A DNA stretch of 61,964 nucleotides, taken from assembly GCA_037176905.1 (NCBI GenBank), contig JBBBWG010000004.1, forward strand, positions 50,001 through 111,964, in the 5' to 3' direction. A model generated the notes under the pieces. That model saw only the letters and a list, made by a program, of their open reading frames with translations. It was not told the origin of the DNA and did not search any database. Position 1 is the first letter of the stretch; the number at the start of each line of letters is the position of its first letter. Position numbers and translations under genes: made by a program. Origin of the DNA: Azolla pinnata (lineage: Eukaryota > Streptophyta > Polypodiopsida > Salviniales > Salviniaceae). Shown piece by piece: positions 49,160 through 59,908 of the stretch.

Positions 49160-50056
49160 ATGTCGTCGTTTCTGCAGAGCACCGGTGCCGTTAGCATCGC
49201 CGGTAGAGATCCGACCCGCCATCGCTGCCTGCTCGCCCCTTCCCAGAGCTTCTTCGCCAGGGCGTCGCGCTCTCGCGTGTGCCTGCTGCTGGGCCGCCAT
49301 CGCTGCCGTCGCGACCTTCGGACAACACCCAGCGCCTCTTTGTTCCCTGGTCGCCGTCGTCGCGCTGATGATGATGATGAGCGGCGGCGGCGGCGGCCGC
49401 CGCCGCAGAATCCTGAGCTGTTCAGCTCCGTTGAGCCCGAGGCAGAGAGGAGGGCCGCTGCTCCAGAGCCAAGGAAGCTGCTCTCTTCCATGGCGGTCAG
49501 GTACGATACCGACGGCGAGGATGAGGATGATGGTGGTGATGGTGAATCTTTGGCCCCTGCAGAGATGAACATGCTCGACAGGCTTGCCCTAGCCTGGTCG
49601 ATTTTGTTCCCCAAGAAGAAGCAGAAGAAGAAGAATTCGGAGGCGTTTTCTCCTGCTCAGATCGCGAAGCAGAGGCTGAGGATGATCCTCATTTCTGACC
49701 GATGCGCAGTGAACGACATTGCGAAGAAGAAGATCGTGAAGAACATCGTAGGAGCCCTGGCAGACTTTGTGGAGATCGAGCCTCGGGACAGGGTCAGGCT
49801 CAATGTCTGCGCAGACCCTGAGCTTGGCACGGTCTACTCTGTTTCTGTTCCTGTACGCCGGGTAAGGCATCAATTCCAGGAACAGGAAGAAGAAGAAGAA
49901 GAAGGAGAAGAAGAAGAAGAAGAAGAAGAAGAAGAAATTGATGGTGGTGGTGATGATGAAGCTGCCGAAGAAAAAACATCTCATCAGTTTACTGGCGGTA
50001 GTTTGATCCTGAATTCATCATCATCGGAGTTAAATTCATCATCATCATCATCATAG
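49160..50056 (+). CDS. MINE1: Plastid division-site specificity factor MinE
   Basis: One open frame of 298 codons. Residues 1-110 are rich in Ser, Arg and Ala with few acids at first, consistent with a chloroplast transit peptide. The MinE core follows (about 137-237): LDRLALAWSILFP, AKQRLRMILISDRCAVND, KKKIVKNIVGALADFVEIEP and GTVYSVSVPVRRVR, the signature of the family. Known role: MinE acts in the plastid stroma with MinD to restrict FtsZ-ring assembly to the middle of the organelle. After VRRVRHQFQEQ the protein runs into a glutamate tract from a GAA microsatellite and a serine tract from TCA repeats, instead of the FDFYVP-like end of flowering-plant MinE. A GTAAGG donor-like site lies at the start of that tail (49861), so an alternatively spliced end is possible. 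The ATG chosen is the first in frame and sits after a CT-rich leader. Confidence 0.9.
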   Translation: MSSFLQSTGAVSIAGRDPTRHRCLLAPSQSFFARASRSRVCLLLGRHRCRRDLRTTPSASLFPGRRRRADDDDERRRRRPPPQNPELFSSVEPEAERRAAAPEPRKLLSSMAVRYDTDGEDEDDGGDGESLAPAEMNMLDRLALAWSILFPKKKQKKKNSEAFSPAQIAKQRLRMILISDRCAVNDIAKKKIVKNIVGALADFVEIEPRDRVRLNVCADPELGTVYSVSVPVRRVRHQFQEQEEEEEEGEEEEEEEEEEIDGGGDDEAAEEKTSHQFTGGSLILNSSSSELNSSSSSS

Positions 50057-50431
50057 AGTTGGAGGGTGGATTCATCATCATCATCAGATGGTGGATTGAG
50101 CTTCGCCGCCTCTGAGATGATCGATGCAGCTTCCATGAATGGTTACGTTAAACGAGAGAATTGAATGATGTTTACCCCCATGCTGTGGTAGAGAGGATAC
50201 CGAGACATTGCAATTCGTGCACCTCTAATATCTTGTGTATCTACGCCGAGCTGATCTGTATACAAGTCACAAAAACATGCCCTCTTTTCTTCACTCTGGA
50301 TTCGACTGCGCGGCGGTGGTGTCTTAAAACCGGTGTTTTTGGTTATTTACTGAGTGTTTTTGCATCTTTGCAAATCCTTTGTTCTGCTCAATTGCTTCAT
50401 TGCAGATGTACTTCTACAAATGTACAGTGTG

Positions 50432-50930
50432 TCATAGACTGTGGTACCAAACATGCTGAAATGACTGTAAAGAACAGATCAAGCGAGCGAGCATTCTCAT
50501 GTGTGCTTGTTTCAAAGATAGAGGGAATGTGTTGGTCAGCCATTTCTTCTAAGTTCAGAACCTTGTCAACAAGTTGGGATGGAGAAAGCAACGTTTTCTG
50601 TGCAAGTTGCATGAAATCCTGAATCTCATTCGGTTGAAATCGAGGTCTTCCCAGCGACCACCCCCACTCACATGTGATCAATCTATCATTGCTGGGTGCA
50701 ATAGAAGCCTTACGTTTACTATCTTGCGATCGATCTGTGGGCCCCTTTTTGGTGCAGCCTTCTTCTTCAACGGAGATTCGCTCCATTCTTTTTGTCGAAG
50801 AGGTGGGTTTTCCTTGGAAGGAAGGGCGCTATCGGTATCTCCAACGGAGGTTTCTCGAAGCCTGCTAAAGTCAGGGATGGCCCCATTATCTTTGGGATGG
50901 CATCGTGTTGGTCTTTTCCAATCAGTATTC
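50432..50930 (-). pseudogene. Possible broken or mis-sequenced host gene, product unknown
   Basis: Two overlapping minus-strand frames have protein-like composition and join end to end. One reads NTDWKRPTRCHPKDNGAI... down to SPLKKKAAPKR, the other GPTDRSQDSKRKASIAPS, then CEWGWSLGRPRFQPNEIQDF and SPSQLVDK. They differ by one frame shift at about 50742, next to an A5G4 run, so either a real break or a base-calling error is possible. Splice signals support a terminal exon pair: a strong acceptor (TTTTTTCTCTCCAG) before 50930, a donor after 50562, an acceptor before 50464 and a stop at 50432-50434. No upstream exon or known domain was found. It would be antisense to the MinE 3' UTR. Confidence 0.3.
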
Positions 50931-52306
50931 CTGGAGAGAAAAAATGGCAGATTTTGAGTGCATCCATATTCCTGCTGAGCTTGTGATTTTGTCGTTCCAT
51001 GGCTGATCAGTGTGTGTATTTTGTGTTTAAGGAGATGGCTGGATGGAGCAGCCCAACACCATTTTATCTCACTGCAAAGAGGAGGGAGCAAATGGTATCA
51101 AGTCAAGTATGTATATCTATCTATATATGTGTGTGTGTGTGTGTATGTATATATATATATCTATAGATGGAGGAATGAGGGCTTTATGCATTGCCCTGTT
51201 TCAAGATGTTGTACTCTGGATGGATTTCCTGTTCCAAGTACTTGCATATGGGGATCTATGGATTTACAGTTCTCTTACTCAGGTAATCTTTTGTGGTAAA
51301 AAAAATGAAACAGCTCCCCAGGTGCATTGACTTGCGGAGTGGCTGTATTAAAGACGCTTTGCCCGCATGCATGCATGCGCAGTAAGTTTCACATTCTCGC
51401 AGCTCGATGGCTGATGAAGCATGTGTTTTTTTTTTGTTGTCGAATCGGGGTCGTGCTGCGCATTTCGATACCCGCTTGATTCTCTCGAGCTATTACAACA
51501 CTGTGGATTGCCGGAAGGAAGGCAGTACTTTTGTGTGTTAAGTGGGAAGAGGCTCTTCAAGATTGGTTGGGATCTTTTCTTTGTTGTGGGCAGGTAAATG
51601 CAATGTTCTATGCTTTGCTTTGAATCCCTTGTATGTTGCATTTACACACACACATACATATATATACATACATGCAGGTAGCTAGCTAGTTGGGGGACAA
51701 AGTTGACATTTTTGCCCTGCTTGCACATCTTCCCAAGAGGAGCTTACAACAACAGTATGTATGAACTTTTGTCTTCTCCGCGAGCGAGCGAATACCTACA
51801 TTACAAGCATATGTCTGCGTGCGAAGTCGTCGGATATTATAGATGAGTGCAACCAAGAGTACTAAACGACTGGCTCCGCGAGTACAAGCAGGAGTACTAA
51901 CCGACTGGCTGATGAGTTAAAGCTCGGAAGAAAGGAAAGAAGGAAAGAAGGAGAAGGCACTAATCAAATCACATCAAGCCATTAGAATGAAGGGGCCTTT
52001 TGCACCTATGTATCATGGACAAATCTTCCGGGGTCTCGAGGCCCGAGATCTGAGGAAAACAACATCGACGACGATTATTGAACACGACGATGGCGACGAC
52101 GATGATGGGAGGAGCTGCAGGATTCGGAAGGACGAGGTTGTTTGTCGTCGTCGGGTATGTGTGTAGTTAGTACGGCGATTTTGCTACCTCGATCCCGACA
52201 GCTGCTGCTGGCTACTACTCTACTACTAAGGGCGCAAACGCAAAGACATTCGGAAATTAGGGATGGATGTAATGTATCATGCACATGAATCAAGAAATCC
52301 TAAGTA

Positions 52307-52580
52307 TTGGTGGTAGTAGTGGTGGTGGTGATGGTGCTAGTGGTAGTGGTAGTGGTAATGGTAGTAACCATCACCACCACTGTCATCACCATCACCACCA
52401 TCGTCATCACCATTGTCACCATCATCGTTGCTGCCGCTGTCATCATCATCATCATTATCATCACCATCACCATCACCATCACCATCACCATCACCATCAC
52501 CATCACCATCACCATCACCATCACCATCACCATCATCACCACCACCATCATCATCACCACCATCATCATCATCACCAACC
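52307..52580. repeat. GGT/CATCAC compound microsatellite
   Basis: GGTAGT/GGTGGT triplets (52307-52370) pass into CACCAT/CATCAT triplets and a run of about fourteen CATCAC hexamers (52460-52535). Because the period is three, all six frames stay open for up to about 119 codons, giving polyhistidine, polyserine-proline, polythreonine-isoleucine, polymethionine-valine and polyaspartate-glycine. None is supported as a gene. Confidence 0.95.
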
Positions 52581-53229
52581 GCCATTTGTGAGAATAACAC
52601 CTTACAGCTACAGCTGCCGCTGCTTGCTGCTTCGATGATGACGATCGATCGAATCGATCGAATCGATCGGCTCAAGGGAATCGGCATATCGCTTCAGCAT
52701 GCGCATCTGCAGGCCAGAGACGCTTTGCACGTTCCGGGAGGGATTGCATGCGCGCATGTAGGCATGCATGTATGAGCTGTGCCCAGACGTGCATGTGGGA
52801 TGCGAGGGGAAACTCGTCAATCTGGAGAGAGCAGAAGTAAAAGGCGCGATACTAACTGGCGAAGAAGCTCAGGTGTACAAACATATTGGCTTACCCTGTG
52901 AGACTTGGGCCTGTATCTCGGCGGTTTGATGTGAGTTTGCCGCTTCTACGCACATACATACATACCATGCACACACACACACACATGCATACACACATGC
53001 ACACATACCATACCATACCATACATACCAAACAGGCAAAACATACGACACTTTCACCAGCACCAGCACCATTGTCAGTTGTAAAAACTAGCTACTTAGTT
53101 CTACTACTGCCACTAGTAGTGTGTGTACATCTCTTCTGCTTTTGCCTCCTCCTGGCCCCTCCCGTCATCTGCCTGCTCTTTGGGCGAAGAAGACAGCCAT
53201 GATGATCATGTCCATGGCATGCATGGATG

Positions 53230-53264
53230 TGTACGCATGCATGCATGTGTGGATGGACATCCAT

Positions 53265-53300
<36 letters not shown>

Positions 53301-53380
53301 CCGTCCATCCGTCCGTCCGTCCGTCCGATGGGGTGTGTGGACCCGGTGTCCATGCATGCATGCATGCATGGATGCATGGA
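53230..53380. repeat. ATCC/GTCC tetranucleotide microsatellite flanked by ATGC runs
   Basis: About ten ATCC units grade into GTCC units (53259-53329) and are flanked on both sides by GCATGCATGC palindromes (53235-53247 and 53352-53372). Frames of serine-isoleucine-histidine-proline repeats over it are artefacts. Confidence 0.95.
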
Positions 53381-54429
53381 TTCATGAAGAAGAAGGAAAA
53401 AGGGGAACAAAAAGACAGGAAGCTTTTTGGGTGTGCTTGTGTTGTTTGGTTGGGCGTAAGGTGTGAACGCGTGCACCGCAACAAACGCAAATGGGGATTG
53501 GAATGGGGCCCCTGCACAAGGCGACAAACCAAACAATTCCATGCTAATCTAAATATCTATGTATGCCTATGCCTCTATATCTCAGTATAATCTATGCGTG
53601 CATATGGTATAATCTATGCGTACATATGCATGCATATATACATATAGAGCTAATAATAGGTGCTATGGTTGTGTGTGCCAGCAGTTTTGCTTCTCTAAAG
53701 CTAGCTTAAGCTTTGGATGGTATCCATGGCATGCATGGCATGGCATCGTTCGCATGCATGAGTATGTGGGTGCTGTTGGGGATGGGCCCATGCCATGCCA
53801 TGCCATGCCATGCCATGCCATGCGACGACTTCTTCTGGAAAAAAAAACGGGAAAGAGATTTGTCAGACAACACCCTGTCTTTCCTTTTTTTCTTTTTTCT
53901 TTTTTTTTTCCCTTTTGTTTTTGTATTTTTACTGTTTTTTTTCTTTTCTCTGCCACCGGGATGTGGACGTTCCCCCCTTTTCGTTTTGTTTGTTTCCTTC
54001 CTCTTTTCCTCTTTTTGCTTTAAAAAAAAAAACAAAAACGAAAAAAACGAAGAAGAAGGAAAAAAACAAAAAGGAAAAACAAAAACACGGAGAGAGAAAA
54101 AGGAAAAAAAGAAGGGGAAAAAGCCATGAAAAACAAAACCGCGGGTTTATTTTCATTTTTCGGTTTTCTTACTCTTTTCGGTACATATTGTTTTAGGCTA
54201 TATTTTTATTTTCCCTTGACTTTTCTCTCTCAGTTTCTTTGCTCTTCTTCTTCTTCTTCGTGTTTTTGTTTTTCCTTTTTTTGTTTTGAAAATGATTTAC
54301 ACCCGAAAATCGGCTCCTGTTTTCTTTTTTTTCTTTTTTTTTCGGATTTTTTTTTTGACTGCGGCCGGCTGCCGCCAAAAGTCCTGTTTTTTTGTTTTTA
54401 CTGCGGTCGTGGAAAATCCCCTTTTTTGC

Positions 54430-55191
54430 TTCCCTCAATTATTATTATTATTATTACTATTATTATCTCATTATCATTCTTATTCTTATTATTGTTTTGT
54501 TACACTTCTTCTTCTTCTTCTTCTTCTGCTTTCTTCTTTCTCTTCTTCTCCTTCTTCTTTCTTCTTCTTCTTTCTTCTTCTTCTTCTCATCAACAGCGCC
54601 ACCTTCCCTTCATCGCCATAGCCATAGCCATAGCTCCTGCTTCTTCTGCTTCTGCTTCTTCTGCTGTTTCTGTGCTTCTGCTGCTCCACAGCGCCCGTCT
54701 TCGCCATCGCCATATTGCTGATCCTCCTTCCTGCTTGCTGCTGCTCCCACCATCGCCATATTGCCCATTCCCTTGCAGCTGCCATATCCCATACCTCTCC
54801 TTCTCGCCAATTCTCCTTTTTCCATGCCCACTTGCTTCTCGCCTTCTTCTTCTTCTTCTTCTTCTCCTTCTCCTTCTCCTTCTTCTTCTTCTGAATCTTC
54901 TTCTTCTTCTTCTTCTTCTTCTTCTTCTGCTTCTGCTTCTGAATCTTCTTCTGCTTCTTCCTCTTCCCAATACACCGTTTCCCCATCCAGAACTCCCTTT
55001 CTCGGATGTTGAACGACGATCTCTCCTTCAGCACTTGTGATCCGTCGCCACGCCGTCTCATCACTCCAACCTCCTCCTCCTCCTCCTCCTCCTCCTCCAC
55101 GCCATGCTCAGATGATCACAGCAGCAGCAGCAGCACCGCCGCCGCCGCCGCCATCGCCGTCTTCTCCACCACTGCCACCGACATAAGACGT

Positions 55192-55237
<46 letters not shown>

Positions 55238-55431
55238 CTCATCATCATCATCATCATCATCGTCATCATCATCGTCATCATCTCCATCTCCATCGCCTGC
55301 ACGACGAGCTGCGCTGTAGGTCTAGCCCGTCGCTTCTTCTCCGCACCAGCTGCGGTAGCAGTCCATCATCCCCGTCGTCAGCCTCCTCCTCCACGACGAC
55401 GACGACGACGAAGACGACGACCATCACCACC
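54430..55431. promoter_or_regulatory. TTC-rich leader/promoter region of the IDD gene
   Basis: About 1 kb of pyrimidine-rich DNA (TTC, CTC, later GCA and TCA triplet runs) leads into the IDD start. CT-rich leaders are common in plant transcription-factor genes, so part of this is probably 5' UTR. The frame of the IDD protein is open upstream from 55006, adding 142 Ser/His/Thr/Ala-rich residues before the preferred ATG. No TATA box can be assigned with confidence. Confidence 0.45.
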
Positions 55432-57405
55432 ATGGACAATATATCGTCGGCTGCTGCAGCGGCGGCGGGAGAGCTTTCCAACATCACTACATCTGCATAT
55501 TCTGGCGATGGCGCAGCTAGCAGCGTTTCCTCCGAAGGAGGAGGCGGAGGCGGAGGCGGAGGAAGGAACATGATGTCTCACCATGTTCAATTTCCGCTCA
55601 TGAATCCCGATCAGCTCCCTCCATATCCGGCTCACCATATGAATCAACAGGAGGCGCAGAAGCAGCAAGCTCAGCAGACGACTCCGCAGAGTATGAGCAG
55701 TAATCTCGCAGCTGCAGCCGCCATAGCCGCAGCGCTGGCAGCTTCTGGCGGCAGCGCCTGCGCCAGCAGCATCGCTACCACGGCTGCTCGATGCAATGGC
55801 GGATCTGAAGGTCATGCCGGAACGACTGCTGCCGCCGCCAAGAAGAAGCGCTGCCTTCCAGGGACTCCAGGTAAAATTCTCGTGACCTGCCTGTCTGTCG
55901 ATCGAGATCATCGCTCGCCATGGGAACTTCGATCTGTGCTCGCGAGCAGTCGGTAGCTTTGGGACGGAAAGAATCTCAGAAGACAAGGCAAACTGATGAT
56001 GGAACCTTTCGATCCCTTCCTCCCTTGCTTGCTGCAGATCCTGACGCGGAGGTCATCGCCCTGACGCCTGAAGCTTTAATGGCGACGAACCGATTCGTGT
56101 GCGAGATCTGCAACAAGGGGTTCCAGAGGGACCAGAACCTGCAGCTGCACAGGCGGGGCCATAACCTGCCATGGAAGCTGAAGCAGACGCGGAATAGCAG
56201 CAGCAGCAACAGCAGCAGCAACAGCTCGGGCAAGGATCTGGCGATGGCGATGGCGAAGAAGAAGGTGTACGTGTGCCCGGAGGAGTCGTGCGTGCACCAT
56301 GATCCTCGCAGAGCGCTCGGCGATCTGACGGGGATCAAGAAGCACTTCTGCAGGAAGCATGGCGAGAAGAAGTGGAAGTGCGACAAGTGCTCGAAGCGCT
56401 ACGCGGTGCAGTCGGACTGGAAGGCGCACTCCAAGACCTGCGGAACGCGCGAGTACCGGTGCGACTGCGGAACGCTCTTCTCCAGGTGAGGCGAAACCCT
56501 AGGAAAAACCCTAAGAAAAACCCTAGGAACAACCGAGCTTCCATGGAAGCTGCTGCTGAATTCAAGCTTCTCTCTCCCGTTTCTTCTGCTTCATCAGCAT
56601 CAGCATCATCATCATCGCCATCGTCTTCTTCGTCGTCGTCTTCTTCTTCTTCTTCTTCTTCTTCTTCTTCTGAATCTTCTGATTCCACTGCTGTTTTCTT
56701 TCCCGTTTCTTCCGTCTCGGTGGCTCGCTGTACAAGCTTCCATGGAACCTTCCGTCCGCAGCAGCTCTTCCTGAACCTTCTCTGATCTCCCGTTTCTTCT
56801 TCGTCATCATCATCGTCGCCATCGCCATCGTCATCATCATCTTCTTCTTCTGAATCTTCTTGATTCCGCTGCTGTTTTCTTTCCCGTTTCTTCTGTAACA
56901 ACACAGTGCAGACACTCGTCGTCGTTTCTGGCATATCCAAGCTCCCATGGAACCTTCATTCATTCAAGCTTCCATGGAGCCTTCGTTCATTCAAGCTTCC
57001 ACCGTCGGAGCCTTCGTTCATTCAAGCTTCCATGGAACCTTCATTCATTCAAGCTTCCATGGAGCCTTCGTTCATTCAAGCTTTCCATGGAACCTTCGGT
57101 CCGCAGCTCCTCCTGAACCTTCTCTCTCCCGTTTCTTCATCATCATCATCGTCATCGTCATCATCATCATCATCTTCTTCTTCTTCTTGATTCCGCTGCT
57201 GTTTTCTTTCCCGTTTCTTCTGCAACAACACAGTGCTGACACTCGTCGTCGTCGTCGTTTCTGGCATATTCAAGCTTCCATGGAACCTTCATTCATTCAA
57301 GCTTCCATGGAGCCTTCGCTTCAAGCTTTCGTAGAACCTTCATGCAAGCTTCCATGGAACCTTCAACAGCTCCTCCTGAACCTTCTCTCTCCCGTTTCTT
57401 CATCG

Positions 57406-57452
<47 letters not shown>

Positions 57453-59908
57453 TTCTTCTTCTTCTTGATTCCGCTGCTGTTTTCTTTCCCGTTTCTTCTG
57501 TAACAACACAGTGCAGACATTCGTCGTCGTTTCTGGCATATTCAAGCTTCCATGGAACCTTCCTTCATTCAAGCTTCCAATGGAACCTTCCTTCATTCAA
57601 GCTTCCAATGGAACCTTCCTTCATTCACGCTTCCATGGAATCTTCAGTCCGCAGCTCCGCCTGAACCTTCTCTCTCCCGTTTCCATCATCATCATCATCA
57701 TCATCATCATCCTTTTCTTCTCTTCTGATTTTACTGCTGTTCCCTTTCCCGTTTCTTCGTCTTCAATGGTCGAATCTCCGAGATTCCATTGAAGCTCCTG
57801 AATTCTTTGTCTACGATGATTCCACTGCTATTTCCTTTCCCGTTTCTTCTTCTTGTATGACCGTCGAATCTCCAAGCTTCCATGGAAGCTCTTGAACCCT
57901 AATTTCCCTACACGGACTCCGCTGCTGCTTCCTTTCCCGTTTCTTCTTCTTGAATGGTCCAATCTCGGGAGATTCTATGGAAGCTCCCGAACTCTTTTAT
58001 CTACGTCACTGATTCCGCTGCTGTTTCCTTTCCCGTTTCTTCTTGCTTCCCTTCCCTTCCAGGCGGGATAGCTTCATAACGCACCGGGCTTTCTGCGACG
58101 CGCTGGTGCAGGAAGGAACGTCAAGAGCCGCTACTTCCACCACCGTTAATCCGCGTTTGCTGATGAAGAATTCGAGCTTCAATGGAGGAGCTTCGGGTGC
58201 TGTGGATCACTTCTCTGCGTTGATCGCTAGCAGCAGCAACGGCAGCAGCAGCAGCAGTCACGTCGGCGCCATGGATCATCTCGACAAGCCGACGACCTTG
58301 CTGTACAATCATCCTCCGGCTGCAGGGAAGCTCTGCAGCTCTAGCGCCTCGGATCATCATCTGGCGCCCTTCTTCATGGAGGGGGGCGCGCCTATGGCGA
58401 GCTCTGCAGGAGTGTCGGATCATCATCGCCCTGCAGCAGCGCCTGATAATCATCTCGCCAATATGCAGCTGATTGCAGGGGGCAGCGGAGCACTTGATCA
58501 GAACAAGTACTCGGCCGATCACAGCAGTTTAGGTCTGCAAATTATGCCCGGCAATCTCTTCTTCCGCCAAGATCCGTCGTCCTGCAATTTGCAACAGGAT
58601 CAGCCGTCATTCTCTCTCGGGAATCATCATCATCATCAGATTCGTCTCCAACCTCCTCCAGATCCTCCTCCTCCTCAGATGCTTCTTGCTGATTCAATCG
58701 GCACTAGACTGTACGATCCCTGCAATTACAGACTCAATGTTGATGATCTGCGGCAAGCTTCCGGCACGCCTTCCCCCGGAAGCTTCCGATCGCAGCTGCT
58801 GCACCTGCATATGAACGGATCATACAGCTCCTCATCGCCCATACCCGCATCATCCTCATCGACTTCAACGACTGATCCTTCGGCGATATCGATGCAGCTC
58901 CCCGTGAGCATAAATCCGGCGTTATTAGTGAGAGGATCGATATCGGCCGATCATCATCACGGCGCCGGGATGTCGGCGAGCGCACTCCTGCAGAGAGCTG
59001 TACAATCTATGGGTGGCGGCTATGGCAGATCATCTGCATCGATGGCGATGAAGATGATGATGATGCAAAATCACGATGATCAGGCCGGAATCGATAATGT
59101 GATCAGCGGCAGCCCATCGAACACCACTGGCGGCGGCGGCATGTATGCCGATCATCGGATCGACATGAAGCATCAGCTAGCAGCTCTTCCGTCGGCGCCG
59201 ATCATCAAGCACGAGCTGGATATCCATACTATTGTCGATGGCGGCCGAATATCGCCATACGATCGTCGAGCTGCTGCGAATTATAATTACCAGCAGCAAG
59301 GATCGATTGTGAATGACATGTCAAAGGAGATGCGGGGCGATGTTGGATCGCCGCCACATGCGCGGTATAATATCGGCGGCGACGACGACAACATCGACAT
59401 GTCGTTGGCGAGATACAGCTGCAATGCTGGTGGTGCTAGTGGTGGTGCAGCGAATCATATAGCATCATCGTCATCATCCTCGTCATCATCATCATCCACG
59501 GCAGCTAGCTGCGATGCTCATATGATCAGTACCAGGGATTTCCTTGGGGTGAAGAGCAACAATATCATCAACAGCAGCGGCGGCGGCGGCAGCAGCAGCA
59601 GCAGCACAATGAGCAGCTGCAGCATTGATGTGAATACCTGCATGAATGGCGCAGCTGCTGCTGGTGGCGGATCATTGATCGATTCTTCTTCGCCGGCTGC
59701 TAATTATGCAGCATATAATATTGAACCGCCCGATCGGCCTCCAGCTGCCATATATATAGATCACGAAGCAGCAGCTGATCATCAGCATCATCACCGCCTG
59801 CATGAGCAATATATTCAATATGGGCAGCATCAGCATCATTACAGCAGCATGTGCAACGATTACAGCGGCCATTACAGCAGCATGTGCAACGATTACTCGA
59901 CCAGCTGA
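55432..59908 (+). CDS. INDETERMINATE DOMAIN (IDD) C2H2 zinc-finger transcription factor
   Basis: Three exons, 55432-55870, 56038-56485 and 58063-59908, join in phase to give 910 aa. The ID domain is complete: nuclear signal [25 protein letters not shown], finger 1 [17 protein letters not shown], finger 2 starting [20 protein letters not shown], finger 3 [17 protein letters not shown] and finger 4 [20 protein letters not shown], the last split by intron 2 as in other family members. The C-terminal family motifs are present: [15 protein letters not shown] (about residue 598) and TRDFLGV (about 783). IDD proteins are nuclear DNA-binding factors in development, gibberellin and sugar responses, and partner GRAS proteins. 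A Ser/Asn-rich insert separates fingers 1 and 2. The protein is much longer than most IDDs because of Ser, Ala, Gly, His and Asp tracts. The start was chosen for its CCACCATGG context; an earlier in-frame ATG at 55006 is possible. Confidence 0.93.
56560..58030. repeat. Tandem repeat array filling IDD intron 2
   Basis: A composite unit of roughly 250-280 bp recurs about five times. It contains AAGCTTCCATGGAACCTTC (often several times, with TTCATTCA between), CTCCTGAACCTTCTCTCTCC, a TCATCA/TTCTTC microsatellite, GATTCCGCTGCTGTTTTC, TTTCCCGTTTCTTCTG and AACAACACAGTGCAGACA. Later copies (57730-58030) are shorter. The first unit begins just after the donor of exon 2 and the last abuts the acceptor of exon 3, so the array makes up nearly the whole 1577-nt intron. 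Confidence 0.93.

Larger units (their letters stand above)
50057..55431. other. Intergenic region between MinE and the IDD gene
   Basis: Apart from the doubtful gene at 50432-50930, no exon is recognisable in over 4 kb. The stretch is dominated by simple repeats: GT/TA at 51125-51165, GGT then CATCAC at 52307-52580, ATCGATCG words at 52641-52670, CATCCATC at 53259-53329, CCATG at 53786-53823, then T- and A-homopolymers at 53820-54370 and TTC runs from 54430 up to the IDD start. The segment 51300-52280 shows nothing notable. Confidence 0.5.

Noticed and set aside
49015-49614. 199-codon minus-strand frame antisense to MinE
   Set aside because: Shadow of the GC-rich transit-peptide coding region; the plus strand carries an unmistakable MinE domain.
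54126-55100. Long serine/leucine-rich plus frame (304 codons) and glutamate/arginine-rich minus frames
   Set aside because: TTC triplet runs keep all frames open; no domain is present and the IDD leader explains the region.
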